Source: Littorina saxatilis (taxonomy: Eukaryota > Mollusca > Gastropoda > Littorinimorpha > Littorinidae). Taken from it: a DNA stretch of 64,000 nt. Under the pieces are notes generated by a model. That model was not told the origin of the DNA. It worked only from the letters and a program-made list of their open reading frames with translations, and did no database searches. The stretch lies in assembly GCF_037325665.1 (NCBI RefSeq), contig NC_090261.1, positions 69,626,036-69,690,035 of the forward strand, written 5' to 3'. Shown in pieces: positions 33,021 to 43,936 of this stretch. A program made the position numbers and the translations under genes. The number at the start of each line of letters is the position of its first letter. Position 1 is the stretch's first letter.

Positions 33021-34497
33021 CTATTTACCCATTAAGCGGGAATGAAGCTGGCGCCTAAACGTTTTCACAGAGGAGGCATTTCGGAAAGGTAGGGGTATGG
33101 AATTCCATAGAGACGCTCCCGAGAAGGCTAAACTTGACTTATGCAAGTCTAGACGAGGGATGGGGGGAATCAGGTTCTGGGACCCATATCTTTTTGTGGC
33201 ATGTTTGAAATGTAATTTTAAATATCCAGGAACATTATTGTTAATTACTTTGTACATAAAGACAGCCTTGTTTAGCGTCAACTGATCTTCCAAGGGAAGG
33301 AAATTAAGGAGCTTTAATTTATCATCTGTTGGCTTATTTGACTCATGCAGAATTAGTTTTGCAGCACGGCGATGAAGAGAATTGAGTCGTTTGAGATGAA
33401 CATCACTGCAGTTATCCCAAAGTGTTGAAGCAAAGCTGATATGGGGCATTATGTGGGCGTAATAAAACAACTTGAGTGCTTCCACATCGGCATAATGTCT
33501 TAATTTAGACAATAAGTACACATTTTTAGATACTAATTTGCAAATTTTACTCAAGTGAGTTTGCCATTTCAATTCTTGATCAACGGTAACCCCTAATAAT
33601 TTATGCTCTTTAACTTGTTGCACTTGAGTTGAATCAATTGACAGTTGAAGCTGTAAGGGTTTTAATTGGTGTTTTTGTCTAGTTGTAATCACCATACTTT
33701 TCGTCTTAACAGGGTGAATAACCATTGCATTAGTGGTGCACCATTCTGTCATCTCATCTATACTTGTTTGAAGAGATTGCTTGACGGCTACCAAAGACTT
33801 CTGACTGGTGTGGATTGATGAATCATCCGCAAAGAACTCACATCTTACTTTCTCATCTGACACATGTAGAGGTAAATCATTTATATAAATACAGAACAAT
33901 ATAGGTCCTAATACAGACCCTTGAGGCACACCACTTTTGACAAAATCATTCGACGAAGTTGATGAATACATATTGTGTCCGTTTTGAAAGATATGATTCG
34001 AAGAAGGCACAAGCAGAGTCATCTTTCAAGTAGCATTGTAATTTCTTTAATAATAAGGAGTGGTCTACAAGGTCAAAGGCTTTTTTAAAGTCCAGGAATA
34101 ACGCTCCTGTTACTTCGGACTCATTAATAGCTGATAACCAAGTTTCACATAAAGAGCTGAGAGCAGTGTGGCATGAATGCTTAGAGCGAAATCCAGACTG
34201 AAATGGATGAAACAAATTCATTCGTTCCATATATTCCAGTAAATATTTCTGAATATGCTTCTCCAAAGGCTTAGATAAAACAGGTAAGAGGGAAATTGGT
34301 CGAAAGTTGTTAGGGTCCGTAAGATCCTTGCTTTTTGGGAGTGGCACTACCTTGGCACATTTTAAAATAGAGGGGAAAACGTTTTGTTGTATGGCAAGGT
34401 TGTAGACATAAGTCAGTGAATCAATTATGTATGGTAAAGCAAGTTTGAGCAACCGGACAGGAATCTTATCGGGACCCATTGACTTTTTATTCGCCAT
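33021..34497 (-). pseudogene. LINE reverse transcriptase fragment
   Basis: Two overlapping minus-strand frames (34497-33946 and 34022-33021) make one RT region separated by a single frameshift near 33950. Seen in order: NNFRPISLLPVLSKPLEK, ALFLDFKKAFDLVDHSLL, SGVPQGSVLGPILFCIYIND, the catalytic FADDSS (family form FADD), then LGVTVDQELKWQTHL and a C-terminal LAFSGASLWNSIPLPFR typical of CR1/Jockey-type ORF2 tails. The endonuclease is absent. Confidence 0.9.
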
Positions 34498-34500
34498 CTG

Positions 34501-35108
34501 TTCTATCAGTTTTCAGAGAGAGAGATGGGTGGATGGATGGATGTTTTATTGTAATGTTGATTCTGTCTGCATATATTTAAAACAAACACACACACATACA
34601 CGCACACACACACACACACACCGCAGCTAGGAAACACACAAGTTATTATTTTTTCTTTTTCTTATTTTATTTACTCTGTTTGTTCAACAATGACAATGAC
34701 TCTTTGCCAGCATTTTTCAAAAAGGTAAATTTACTAACTAATTAACACAGTGTAAATTTAAGTCTTTGAGTCTTGGTAACCACTCGCACACAAACACATA
34801 TTTACACATGACTTTTCTCACCATACAACACACTGCTCCATTCACTCGACCTCTTTCCTTGTTGTGAACACAAAAGCAGTTCATATCACAGAATGTCAAA
34901 CGTATAAGTTTTTCTATCACAGTTTCTTGCTGCCTTTCCTTGATCCATTCCGCATTCAAGTCAACTTTGACTTTTTTAATCTCAGTTAAAAAAAATAGTA
35001 GCATTCGCTCTTTTTCTGTTTCTCTGTTACACTCTCTTGTCTAGTAGGTCGTACTCTTCCGTTTCTTTCTTTCCTCTCACAGTCACTCCCTATTGTCCAG
35101 TTTTTCAT
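34501..35108. other. intergenic sequence 3' of hsp70
   Basis: Contains a GGAT tetranucleotide run at 34527, an (AC)n at 34588-34621 and sequence without coding signals. The part nearest 35108 is the hsp70 3' UTR; a polyadenylation site was not assigned. Confidence 0.5.
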
Positions 35109-37025
35109 TTAGTCCACCTCCTCCACAGTGGGTCCTCCGGCCTGACCGGCAGACTGTGACCCCGAGCTGTTCTGTCCTTGACCTTGACCCTGGCCGTGCA
35201 GCTTGGCCATGTGAGGCGAGCAGAGCTTCTGCACCTCTTGCAGCTTGTCCTCAAACTCCTCCTTGTCGGCCAGCGAGTTGCTGTCCAGCCAGCTGAGCGC
35301 CTCGTCACACACTTTGCTGACCACCTCTCTGTCCTCGCTGTTCAGCTTGTCTCCGGCCTCGCTGACCGCCTGGCGCACGGAGAAGACGTAAGCCTCCAGC
35401 TTGTTGCGCGACTCCACACACTGTCGCTGCTTGTCGTCCTCCTCGCGGTATTTGTCGGCCTCGTTGACCATGCGGTCGATGTCTTCCTTGCTGAGGCGGC
35501 CCTTGTCGTTCTTGATGGTGATGTTGTTGGACTTGCCCGTGCTCTTGTCCTGGGCCATCACCTTCATGATGCCGTTGGCGTCAATGTCGAAGGTGACCTC
35601 GATCTGTGGTACGCCGCGGGGAGCGGGAGGGATGCCCGTCAGCTCGAAGCGACCCAGCAGGTTGTTGTCTTTGGTCATGGCGCGTTCTCCCTCGTACACC
35701 TGGATGGTGACGGCCGGCTGGTTGTCGGCGTAGGTGGTGAAGGTCTGCGACGTCTTGGTGGGGATGGTGGTGTTGCGCTCCACCAGTTTGGTCATGACGC
35801 CGCCAGCCGTCTCGATGCCCAGCGACAGCGGCGCCACGTCCACCAGCAAGACGTCCTTGATGGCCTCACTGGTGTCCCCGCTCAGCACGGCGGCCTGCAC
35901 GGCAGCTCCGTAGGCCACGGCCTCGTCAGGGTGGATGGACTTGTTCAGCTCCTTGCCGCCCATGAACTCCTGCAGCATCTTCTGGATGCGGGGGATGCGC
36001 GTGGAACCTCCCACCAGCACCACCTCGTGGATCTGTCGCTTGTCCATCTTGGCGTCCCTCAGGGCCTTCTCCACGGGCTCCAGGGTATGACGGAACAGGT
36101 CTGAGCACAGCTCCTCGAAGCGTGCCCTGGTGATGCGTGTGTAGAAGTCCACGCCTTCGTACAGAGAGTCAATCTCCACGCTGGCCTCGGCGCTGCTGGA
36201 CAGGGTGCGCTTTGCTCGTTCACACGCTGTGCGCAGACGTCGCAGAGCTCGGGGGCTGCCGCTCAGGTCTTTCTTGTACTTGCGCTTGAACTCCTGGCAG
36301 AAGTGATCCACCAGGCGACTGTCAAAGTCCTCGCCACCCAGGTGCGTGTCTCCCGCTGTCGACTTGACCTCGAAGAGTGAGCCTTCCGAGATGGTCAGGA
36401 TGGACACGTCGAAGGTGCCGCCGCCCAGGTCAAAGATGAGGATGTTTTTCTCGCCGGACACGTTCTTGTCCAGTCCGTAGGCCAGGGCGGCCGCTGTGGG
36501 TTCGTTGATGATGCGCAGCACGTTTAGCCCGGCGATGGCGCCCGCGTCTTTGGTAGCCTGTCTCTGCGAATCGTTGAAGTAGGCCGGCACGGTGATGACG
36601 GCGTCTTTGACTTTTTGGCCCAGGAAGGCCTCTGCCGTCTCCTTCATCTTGACCAGCACCATGGAGCTGACCTCTTCCGGTGCCAGCGTCTTGTTCTCGC
36701 CCTTGTACTCCACCTGCACCTTGGGCTTGCCGCCGTCGTCGACCACCTTGAAGGGCCAGTGCTTCATGTCCTTCTGAACACTGTCGTCCGTGAAGCGGCG
36801 ACCGATCAGTCGCTTGGCGTCGAACACCGTGTTCTCGGGGTTCATGGCCGCCTGATTCTTGGCCGCGTCGCCCACCAGGCGTTCTGAGTCTGTGAAGGCC
36901 ACGTAGCTGGGGGTGGTTCTCTGCCCTTGGTCGTTGGCGATGATCTCCACCTGGCCCTGACGGAACACACCCACACAGGAGTAGGTGGTTCCCAAGTCAA
37001 TGCCGATTGCTGGTGCTTTTCCCAT
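35109..37025 (-). CDS. hsp70: cytosolic heat-shock protein 70, complete, intronless
   Basis: 638 codons without introns, as in inducible hsp70 genes. All three family signatures are visible: [13 protein letters not shown] near residue 9, [14 protein letters not shown] near 197 and [17 protein letters not shown] near 335. The nucleotide-binding domain is about 1-383 and the substrate-binding domain about 395-505 ([24 protein letters not shown]). A helical lid and a GQ-rich linker follow, ending in PTVEEVD, the C-terminal EEVD that binds TPR co-chaperones and marks a cytosolic member. Upstream on the minus strand lie a TATATATA box and several heat-shock elements (37155-37390), so heat induction is expected. 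The long antisense frames across the gene are composition artefacts. A near-identical truncated copy lies 6.9 kb away in the opposite orientation. Confidence 0.97.
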   Translation of the reverse strand: MGKAPAIGIDLGTTYSCVGVFRQGQVEIIANDQGQRTTPSYVAFTDSERLVGDAAKNQAAMNPENTVFDAKRLIGRRFTDDSVQKDMKHWPFKVVDDGGKPKVQVEYKGENKTLAPEEVSSMVLVKMKETAEAFLGQKVKDAVITVPAYFNDSQRQATKDAGAIAGLNVLRIINEPTAAALAYGLDKNVSGEKNILIFDLGGGTFDVSILTISEGSLFEVKSTAGDTHLGGEDFDSRLVDHFCQEFKRKYKKDLSGSPRALRRLRTACERAKRTLSSSAEASVEIDSLYEGVDFYTRITRARFEELCSDLFRHTLEPVEKALRDAKMDKRQIHEVVLVGGSTRIPRIQKMLQEFMGGKELNKSIHPDEAVAYGAAVQAAVLSGDTSEAIKDVLLVDVAPLSLGIETAGGVMTKLVERNTTIPTKTSQTFTTYADNQPAVTIQVYEGERAMTKDNNLLGRFELTGIPPAPRGVPQIEVTFDIDANGIMKVMAQDKSTGKSNNITIKNDKGRLSKEDIDRMVNEADKYREEDDKQRQCVESRNKLEAYVFSVRQAVSEAGDKLNSEDREVVSKVCDEALSWLDSNSLADKEEFEDKLQEVQKLCSPHMAKLHGQGQGQGQNSSGSQSAGQAGGPTVEEVD

Positions 37026-37154
37026 TGTCGCTTTGTAGTCTTTCAGTGTTGTAGAAATTCAAAGTTTTTCCTCGTTTGGAAAATCGTAGGTAAGTCCCTT
37101 TGCTTTCGATCCGTTATCAATCGCAGTTTTTCTTTTCTCATGACAGGTGTTTGT

Positions 37155-37390
37155 GCATCGCCGCTATATATACTGGCTGCACAATTGGTTCGGGAATTAT
37201 CTGGTCGTTCTAGAAAGCAGTCGCTTTGTACCGGGCCGATAGCGGAGCTAAAATAAGACTTGTTCGGGAATGCCCTTACCGTTCTTTACTCTCATTGGCT
37301 GACACTAGTGCTGTGCATAAAAAACGAGGTCACTGCTTCGGCGAAGGATGAAAACAAGGGCAGTCAAAAACGTTGCGAATTTTCTAGAAT
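37155..37390 (-). promoter_or_regulatory. hsp70 promoter with heat-shock elements
   Basis: TATATATA at 37163-37174, about 140 bp upstream of the ATG. Inverted TTCnnGAA pairs occur at 37189-37196 (TTCGGGAA), 37208-37215 (TTCTAGAA), 37263-37270 (TTCGGGAA) and 37382-37389 (TTCTAGAA). The pattern matches HSF1 sites. Confidence 0.85.
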
Positions 37391-38335
37391 TGCGAAGAAG
37401 GGTAAAAGCTGATAGGCGAAAGAGCAAAATAGCAGCAAAGGGTCAATGTCCTGCAATCATTTGTCCTGAAGTAATGTTGCAGTCGTCGCTCCCGTTTTTC
37501 AGTCTCTACGGTCCTTTCACAGATCATACAAAGACCAGTCAATTTCTCTGCGCTCCTATCACGGTATTCAGAAATGAACAGTTGTTTCCCTTTTACTGTT
37601 GAGCTGGTTATAGTGTTACTATTTTCCTTGGTTTTACGGAAAACTTTGTGAACAAATCCGTGCTACTGAGGCATTACAATGCGGTGTTCAACACCAAACA
37701 AAATTGAAATAAGTGGGAAAAGATTAATAAAAGGTGTCCGCGAGTAAAAACCTGGGTGTGTTTCATTGAGAATTCCCCCAGCAGTGACTGAATTAAAGAC
37801 TGAGCCTAAAGTTTGAAACGACAGGCCGGAAAAGAGGCGTGCCGTGTTTGTGGTCTATTCAGGTGCCGGTGTGTGTGTGTGTGTGCGCGTGTGTGCCACG
37901 GTGTGTGCGTGTGTGCGCGTGCGCGCGAATGTGTGTGTGTGTGTATGTGTGCCTTAGGCGCGCGCGCGCGCGCGCGTGTGTGTGTGTATGTGTGTGTGCC
38001 TTAGGCGCGCGTGCATGTGTGATGAAGTTGAAGCATGGATCAGTTGCTCGTCTGAAGTATAGCTTCCACATATAGTTTAACGCCTTTAATACTGAAAAAT
38101 GGACACGTCACATTCTAAACAAATCAAAACGTTTTTTCTTGACCTTTTCTTCCAAAGTGAAATCGCTGACGTCAAAATTCGGAGAGAAACGGCAAAGATG
38201 GTCACTTCTGCTTGTCTCCCTAAGAACTGAACTGAAGAAATTTCGAGCACTAGTAATTTTGTCTCGAAAATATTGTCATATCAGCAGTAGAAAATCACCG
38301 TCAGGCTGTGCATACATCGGTATCGTATATTATTA
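37391..38335. other. intergenic sequence with a GT/GC microsatellite
   Basis: No gene. A mixed (GT)n/(GC)n tract runs from 37869 to 38022, including GCGCGCGCGCGCGCGCG, and the phrase TGTGCCTTAGGCGCGCG occurs twice (37948 and 37997). GCGC-rich alternating purine-pyrimidine DNA of this kind can adopt Z-form. Confidence 0.6.
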
Positions 38336-38778
38336 ACTAGATGATTACCCGCTTCGCCGGGTACCGGCTTCGCCGGGAAGAAGTAGAGCCGATTACCAGG
38401 CTGCGCCTGGGACCCGGCTCTGCCGGGTGTACGCCGGCTTCGCCGGCGCACGAAGGAAAGGAGATAAACGCGCAAAACACTAGAGACCTTATAAAAATAG
38501 TAACGTGCAGTGACCTTCTAAAAATAGTAACGTAGTAACGGGAATATGGATTGACGCCACACGGAGGAAGGGAGATAATCGCGGCTGAAAACACTGGAGA
38601 AGATAAGGAAGAGTTACTGGTAGTGGATCCCGAAAAAAAAAATCGGTTCAGCGCGCACAGCGCTGCGCGCTGAGAGCACGTGTTGAAATATCTCATCGAT
38701 GAGGTTGTGTCCGGGGTGTAGCTGAATACGGACTCCAAATTTGAAAAAGATCCACCGAGAACTTTGGCCGTGCATCGC

Positions 38779-38817
<39 letters not shown>

Positions 38818-38856
38818 GACAGACAGACAGACACAAGTCGTATATATATATAGAAG
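38336..38856. repeat. hairpin-rich dispersed repeat
   Basis: Begins ACTAGATGATTACCCG and within 100 bp carries five consecutive GC-rich hairpins, several with a CTTCG-type loop (CCCGCTTCGCCGGG, CCGGCTTCGCCGG, CCAGGCTGCGCCTGG, CCCGGCTCTGCCGGG, GCCGGCTTCGCCGGC). It ends in (CA)n, an ACAG run and TATATATATATAGA. I recognise this layout as a common repeat of aquatic invertebrates, but no coding part is present and I cannot name its superfamily. Confidence 0.6.
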
Positions 38857-39094
38857 CGCGCAGTACCCTCAAATGTTTATTGTTTGACCCATATATTTTA
38901 CGTGCTGTGAGTTCACCGCAGATTTCAAATTACCAATCTCTTTCAGCCACTGGGTGACCACCCGCACGTAATCTATTGCGCATTTCTATTGGTACAGACC
39001 ACTTTTCCATGATCGGACTTAATTTGGACTTTTTCAGCTTGAAGGGAGACTGTCTTGTCAACGTGCAACCCGCGTCTACACTTTGTTAAAGAAA
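38857..39094. other. unassigned spacer
   Basis: Short spacer between two repeats; nothing recognised. Confidence 0.5.
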
Positions 39095-39940
39095 AACAAG
39101 TCGCGTAAGGCGAAAATACAAGCTGTCGAACTCACAGAATGAAACTGAACGCAATGCAATTTTTCAGCAAGACCGTATACTCGTAGCATCGTCAGTCCAC
39201 CGCTCGTGACAAAGGCAGTGAAATTGACAAGAAGAGCGGGGTAGTAGTTGCGCTGAGAAGGATAGCACGCTTTTCTGTACCTCTCTTCGTTTTAACTTTC
39301 TGAGCGTGTTTTTAATCCAAACATATCATATCTATATGTTTTTGGAATCAGGAACCGACAAGGAATAAGATGAAAGTGTTTTTAAATCGATTTCGGAAAT
39401 TTGATTTTGATAATAATTTTTATATTTTTAATTTTCAGACCTTGTTTTTTAATCCAAATATAACATATTTATATGTTTTTGGAATCAAAAAATGATGAAG
39501 AATAAGATGAACGTAAATTTGGATCGTTTTATATAAAAATCATTTTAATTACAATTTTCCGATTTTTAATGACCAAAGTCATGAATTAATTTTTAAGCCA
39601 CCAAGCTGAAATGCAATACCGAAGTCCGGCCTTCGTCGAAGATTGCTTGGCCAAAATTTCAATCAATTTGATTGAAAAATGAGGGTGTGACAGTGCCGCC
39701 TCAACTTTTACAAAAAGCCGGATATGACGTCATCAAAGGTATTTAAAGAAAAAAAGAAAAAAATGTCCGGGGATGTCATACCCAGGAACTCTTATGTCAA
39801 ATTTCATAAAGATCGGTCCAGTAGTTTACTCTCAATCGCTCTACACACACACACGCACACGCACACACACATACACCACACCCTCGTCTCGATTCCCCCC
39901 TATACGTTAAAACATTTAGTCAAAACTTGACTAAATGTAA
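39095..39940 (-). repeat. dispersed ~0.87-kb repeat, copy 5
   Basis: Full-length minus copy, CAAGTCGCGTAAGGCGAAAA to GTCAAAACTTGACTAAATG, lacking the short CATTTAGTCAAGT motif after the left end. The (AC)n is short. Confidence 0.87.
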
Positions 39941-40426
39941 AAAGCAAATAAAATCGGTTGACTTGTCGAATTGTTAACGCCCACGACTGGCTTTATTCTG
40001 GCAGCGAATACATAGAGCGGAAAATCAGTTTCAGGGAAATGGTAGTTTATAAGGGCTAAAATGCCAAAGGTCGGTGTACCTTACAGATTCGACGCGGCGA
40101 AAGGGGGGGGGGGGGGGGGGGGGGGGGTGGGGGGGTGGTGGTGGGGGTGGGGGGGATTTTTTTTTGGGGGGGGGGGGGGGGGGGGGGGGTCGCTCTCAAA
40201 AGTCTTGTTTGTGCAATTCTTTGGCTTGTCTGGAGTTGTCTGCTTCCCCAACTCTTCGGTTCATGACAGCATCAAAATCTCTCTCCCCCCCCCCCCACTC
40301 CTCTCTCTCTTTTGCTTCTTCTTCCAACTGCTTGCTTGCATCGCCCGCATCTCGAACTGCCCCCCCCCCCCCTTCTTGGTTCCGGATTTAACCCAGACGC
40401 TGACAAACACTTAGACAGACACATAA
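39941..40426. other. low-complexity flank of the assembly gap
   Basis: Contains G-runs (40098-40190) and C-runs (40286-40297, 40360-40372) next to the gap. Base calls and run lengths here should be treated with caution. No gene. Confidence 0.7.
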
Positions 40427-40626
40427 NNNNNNNNNNNNNNNNNNNNNNNNNNNNNNNNNNNNNNNNNNNNNNNNNNNNNNNNNNNNNNNNNNNNNNNNNN
40501 NNNNNNNNNNNNNNNNNNNNNNNNNNNNNNNNNNNNNNNNNNNNNNNNNNNNNNNNNNNNNNNNNNNNNNNNNNNNNNNNNNNNNNNNNNNNNNNNNNNN
40601 NNNNNNNNNNNNNNNNNNNNNNNNNN
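40427..40626. other. assembly gap (200 N)
   Basis: Exactly 200 ambiguous bases, a typical fixed-size gap, flanked by a CT-rich tract. The true length is unknown. Confidence 0.99.
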
Positions 40627-40651
40627 CTCTCTCTCTCTCAAACACAACTGT

Positions 40652-43235
40652 TTTTGATTAATAATAATAATAATAATAACGATTACTTATATAGCGCGTA
40701 AACCTCGTGGTGACGAGCCCAGAGCGCTTTACACTTACATAATCATAATACAAACAAGGAAAGAGAACTAAATCCGAATAAATTCAAACATGGTCACACA
40801 CACCCACACACGCACGCACACACACGCACACACACACACACACACACACACGCGCGCGCGCGCACACACACACACAATCTTTCTTTCGTCATTGTCAATG
40901 TTCAGGTAACCCGCAATGTCATTCCATGTACGCATACGTTATTCTGGTACAACACACACAGGCACATACACATCCTCATGAACGCCACACTTTAGTAGAT
41001 AATACACGTGGCAGCGCCGATGACTCACCGATCATGGGATCTCCTTCAGAGGTCTAACTTAAACATGTGTGTTTTGAGGGCTGTTCTAAAGGCAGATGGT
41101 GACTGGGAATCCCTAATGCTCCGGGGGATTTTCTCCCAGACAAGAGGTCCCTGGTACTTGAAGGATCTCTCAAATCCATAGTTAGTTGATTTTCTGTTTC
41201 TTTTTGGTTTACTAAGTACATTGGTATCTGTTGCAGAGCGAAGAGAGGAGAGGTTTGAATATTTTGATAACATCTCAGAGAGATAAGCAGGTCCTGTACC
41301 ATGAAAGAAAGAGAAACAAATGCATGCAATTTTGTATTGAATACGACTTCTTACAGGCAGCCAGTGAAGGGATCTCAAAACAGGTGTGATGTGGTGTCTT
41401 TTAGGGGTCTTTGTGATTAATCTAGCGGAGTTGTTCTGTACTTTCTGCAGTTTTTCAATGAGATAGTCAAATGAACCAGAAAGAAGGGCGTTTCCGTAAT
41501 CTAGCCTTGAAAGAACGAGAGAGCAAATGAGGGTTTTTGTAGCATCGGAAGAAAGGCAGTGGCGGATGGAGCTAATTTTTCTCAGTTCATAGTAGGCATT
41601 TCTACAGACAGTGGAGACTTGTTGTTTGAAGCAGAGAGTTTCGTCGAAGATGACACCGAGGTTTCGTACTTGAGAAGCCAACTGAATATCAGTTCCAGCT
41701 ATAGAGATTTGGGCAGGAAGGGATGGTTCTTTTTTAAGAGAAGGGGGTACAACTAGCATGATCTCGGTCTTGTCGTCATTAAGTTTCAATTTATTTTCGG
41801 TCATCCACAATTTCAAGTCAGAGATGCAGTTCTTAGTTGTCTCGATTGTGTTGGGGAGGTCAGTAATAGGGCCAGATTTTTGTAACTGAGTGTCATCAGC
41901 AAAGCTTTCATAGGAAACAGAGTGGCGAGAGATGACATTAGATATTGGTTTCGTGTACATGATGAATAGCACCGGGCCAAGTACAGATCCTTGGGGGACA
42001 CCGAAAGTCAACGGGGATGGAGCAGATTGGAAGCCGTCAATGGAGACTATCTGAGAGCGGTCTGTGAGGTAGGACTTAAACCAAGCTAAGGCAGTGTGGC
42101 AAATACCAAAAGAATTGTGAAGTCTTGTCAGGAGAACGGAATGGTCAATAGTGTCAAATGCTGCCGAGAGATCTAATAGAGAAAGGACAGACACATGCTT
42201 TTGATCGAGAGCTAAGAGAAGGTCATTTGCAACTTTGATGAGAGCGGTTTCTGTTGAGTGGCCAGCCCTATACGCGGACTGATGGGGGTCGAGGAGCTTG
42301 TTCTGGGTGAGGTGCCCAATGATCTGAGAGAGAACTATCTTTTCAAGTAATTTCGAGAAAAAAGGAAGATTTGAGACGGGTCTGAAGTTTTTTAGGCAGT
42401 TAGGGTCTAGGGAAGGTTTTTTAAGCAGAGGGCGGACTACCGCCGATTTGTATACAGATGGGAAGATCCCGGTGGCCAGCGAGTCATTGACGATACCGGT
42501 AATGCATGGAACTAGCGCATCAATACACTGGTTGAGAATGCACGAGGGCAATGGGTCAAGCTCACATGTCTTACGGTTGGATTCAGCAATTTTTTCTCTG
42601 ACAAAACATTCTGACACATAGTGAAAACCCGAGAAAGATGTTCCTGAGAATTTTTTCTCTGTGAATTTGCTGGTGGTAGAGGTTAGCTGAGAGTCAAGTT
42701 CTTCTCGTATTGTCTGTACTTTAATTCTAAAGTAATCGGAAAATTCACAGGGTAGACGACTTGGAGTGTATATGGTCGGGAGAGGACAGTTTTTCTCTTT
42801 ACCAAGCAGACTATTTGTGACAGAATACAGCTGCTTCATAGTCTTAGCTGCGAGTACCTGGGCTGAGTTATATGCAGTTTTGGCAGCTTCAACAAAGCGA
42901 TTAACCTGGTGTTTAGCTCTGTTAAAAATCTCTGTGTCGATGTACGTGCTCGACGGTCGCAGCATGCGGCGTTCAGCTCTGCGTCGCTCCTGCTTCAGTG
43001 GCCGCAGCTCATCAGCGACAGCGCTATACCATTCACATGAAGACCGCGACGACACCTTGCGACGTCTTGGCGGGGCATGCGAATCTAGAGCATCTTTGAG
43101 GTACTGGTCGAGTTGATGAGCGGCGGGATGGACGGAAGAGTTGATGGAGGCCAGCATGTCCTCTGTCAGGGCGGCAACATCAACAGCGGCGATATTCCTT
43201 CTCATGACGAAGGTAGGGCGATGTAGGGTGATTAA
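40652..43235 (-). mobile_element. 5'-truncated LINE with intact reverse-transcriptase frame
   Basis: Minus-strand element from ~43235 to a (TTA)n tail at 40655-40678. The 3' end carries AAAGCGCTCTGGGCTCGTC and GTTTACGCGCTATATAAG before the TTA repeats. The 3' UTR contains a (GT)n/(GC)n tract (40797-40878). The endonuclease region is missing at the 5' end. Confidence 0.85.
41046..43205 (-). CDS. LINE ORF2 fragment, reverse transcriptase (CR1/L2-like)
   Basis: A 719-codon open frame with no stop or frameshift. Reverse-transcriptase blocks appear in order: LKNFRPVSNLPFFSKLLEK, SAYRAGHSTETALIKV, SLLDLSAAFDTIDHSVLL, TFGVPQGSVLGPVLFIMYTK and the catalytic FADDTQL. They are followed by LKLNDDKTEIML, LGVIFDE and the CR1/L2-type C-terminal LHWLPVRSRIQYKIACICF. 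The first ~200 residues are the linker after the endonuclease domain, which itself is missing, so this copy cannot move alone. The undamaged frame suggests a recent insertion. The Met at 43205 is only the first in-frame ATG of the truncated frame. Confidence 0.92.
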   Translation of the reverse strand: MRRNIAAVDVAALTEDMLASINSSVHPAAHQLDQYLKDALDSHAPPRRRKVSSRSSCEWYSAVADELRPLKQERRRAERRMLRPSSTYIDTEIFNRAKHQVNRFVEAAKTAYNSAQVLAAKTMKQLYSVTNSLLGKEKNCPLPTIYTPSRLPCEFSDYFRIKVQTIREELDSQLTSTTSKFTEKKFSGTSFSGFHYVSECFVREKIAESNRKTCELDPLPSCILNQCIDALVPCITGIVNDSLATGIFPSVYKSAVVRPLLKKPSLDPNCLKNFRPVSNLPFFSKLLEKIVLSQIIGHLTQNKLLDPHQSAYRAGHSTETALIKVANDLLLALDQKHVSVLSLLDLSAAFDTIDHSVLLTRLHNSFGICHTALAWFKSYLTDRSQIVSIDGFQSAPSPLTFGVPQGSVLGPVLFIMYTKPISNVISRHSVSYESFADDTQLQKSGPITDLPNTIETTKNCISDLKLWMTENKLKLNDDKTEIMLVVPPSLKKEPSLPAQISIAGTDIQLASQVRNLGVIFDETLCFKQQVSTVCRNAYYELRKISSIRHCLSSDATKTLICSLVLSRLDYGNALLSGSFDYLIEKLQKVQNNSARLITKTPKRHHITPVLRSLHWLPVRSRIQYKIACICFSFFHGTGPAYLSEMLSKYSNLSSLRSATDTNVLSKPKRNRKSTNYGFERSFKYQGPLVWEKIPRSIRDSQSPSAFRTALKTHMFKLDL

Positions 43236-43279
43236 AGATTGCTAGCAATAAAAACACTTTTTTTATGAAGTGTTGTATG

Positions 43280-43280
43280 A

Positions 43281-43357
<77 letters not shown>
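43280..43357. repeat. (CA)n microsatellite
   Basis: About 38 CA units immediately 5' of the LINE truncation point. Confidence 0.98.
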
Positions 43358-43584
43358 TCTGGAATTGTCTGATTCTGTAACTCCTGTTCCAAAAAATTGC
43401 TTTCAAGTGCCTGTAGTGCGTACCACGCAAACTCGCTACGATTAGAATAAACAAAAGTAGTGAAGTGACTTACTTTGATTATCTTCTTCTGTCTCAATTC
43501 GATTCGTTGATTTCTAACAGATCTTTTTCGGTCATACATATGGATACTGTATTAAACGAACACACATTGCATTCACTGAGACAC

Positions 43585-43800
43585 AAAAGTTCCCGAACAT
43601 TCCAGAGCCCGCTGCGCGCACTTGTTTACAACCTTCGCCGCGGCCGTGACCTCATTGGCCATGCATACCTCTGGTGTCACCCAATCAGCACAGCGAACCG
43701 CACGGGGCTTTCCCGAACACATGTTATTTTAGCTCGCGATCAATGCTTCCACTGCTTTCTGTAACATTCGCGAAACACAGTACTGCAGGTATATAAAGCG
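43585..43800 (+). promoter_or_regulatory. promoter of the truncated hsp70 copy
   Basis: A three-repeat heat-shock element TTCCCGAACATTCCAGAG at 43590-43607, further TTCnnGAA pairs at 43710-43717 and 43767-43774, a CCAAT box at 43680, and TATATAAA at 43790-43797, about 140 bp before the ATG. The 5' UTR (e.g. CGATTGATAACG, CACTGAAAGACTACAAA) matches that of the complete gene. Confidence 0.85.
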
Positions 43801-43936
43801 GCGGAGCGTTACCGTTAGGCATGAAAGAAGAAAACTACGATTGATAACGAATTAAAAGCAAAGCGACTTACCTACGAGTTTCCTACGCGGAAAAACTCTT
43901 TGAATTTCTACTACACTGAAAGACTACAAAACGACA

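Larger units (their letters stand above)
31722..34500 (-). mobile_element. 5'-truncated non-LTR retrotransposon (LINE)
   Basis: Minus-strand LINE starting at ~34500 inside the reverse-transcriptase region (endonuclease missing). The coding part reaches 33021, the 3' UTR continues to ~32870 and again from ~32001 to 31722, and the tail is of TTCAGT type (three or four copies of CAGTTT on the minus strand). The 3' UTR is split by the repeat copy at 32006-32867. A CR1/Jockey-like lineage is likely but not resolved. Confidence 0.75.

Noticed and set aside
35178-36104. Antisense open frame of 308 codons across hsp70
   Set aside because: Long antisense frames are common opposite GC-rich hsp70 codons; no independent family signature.
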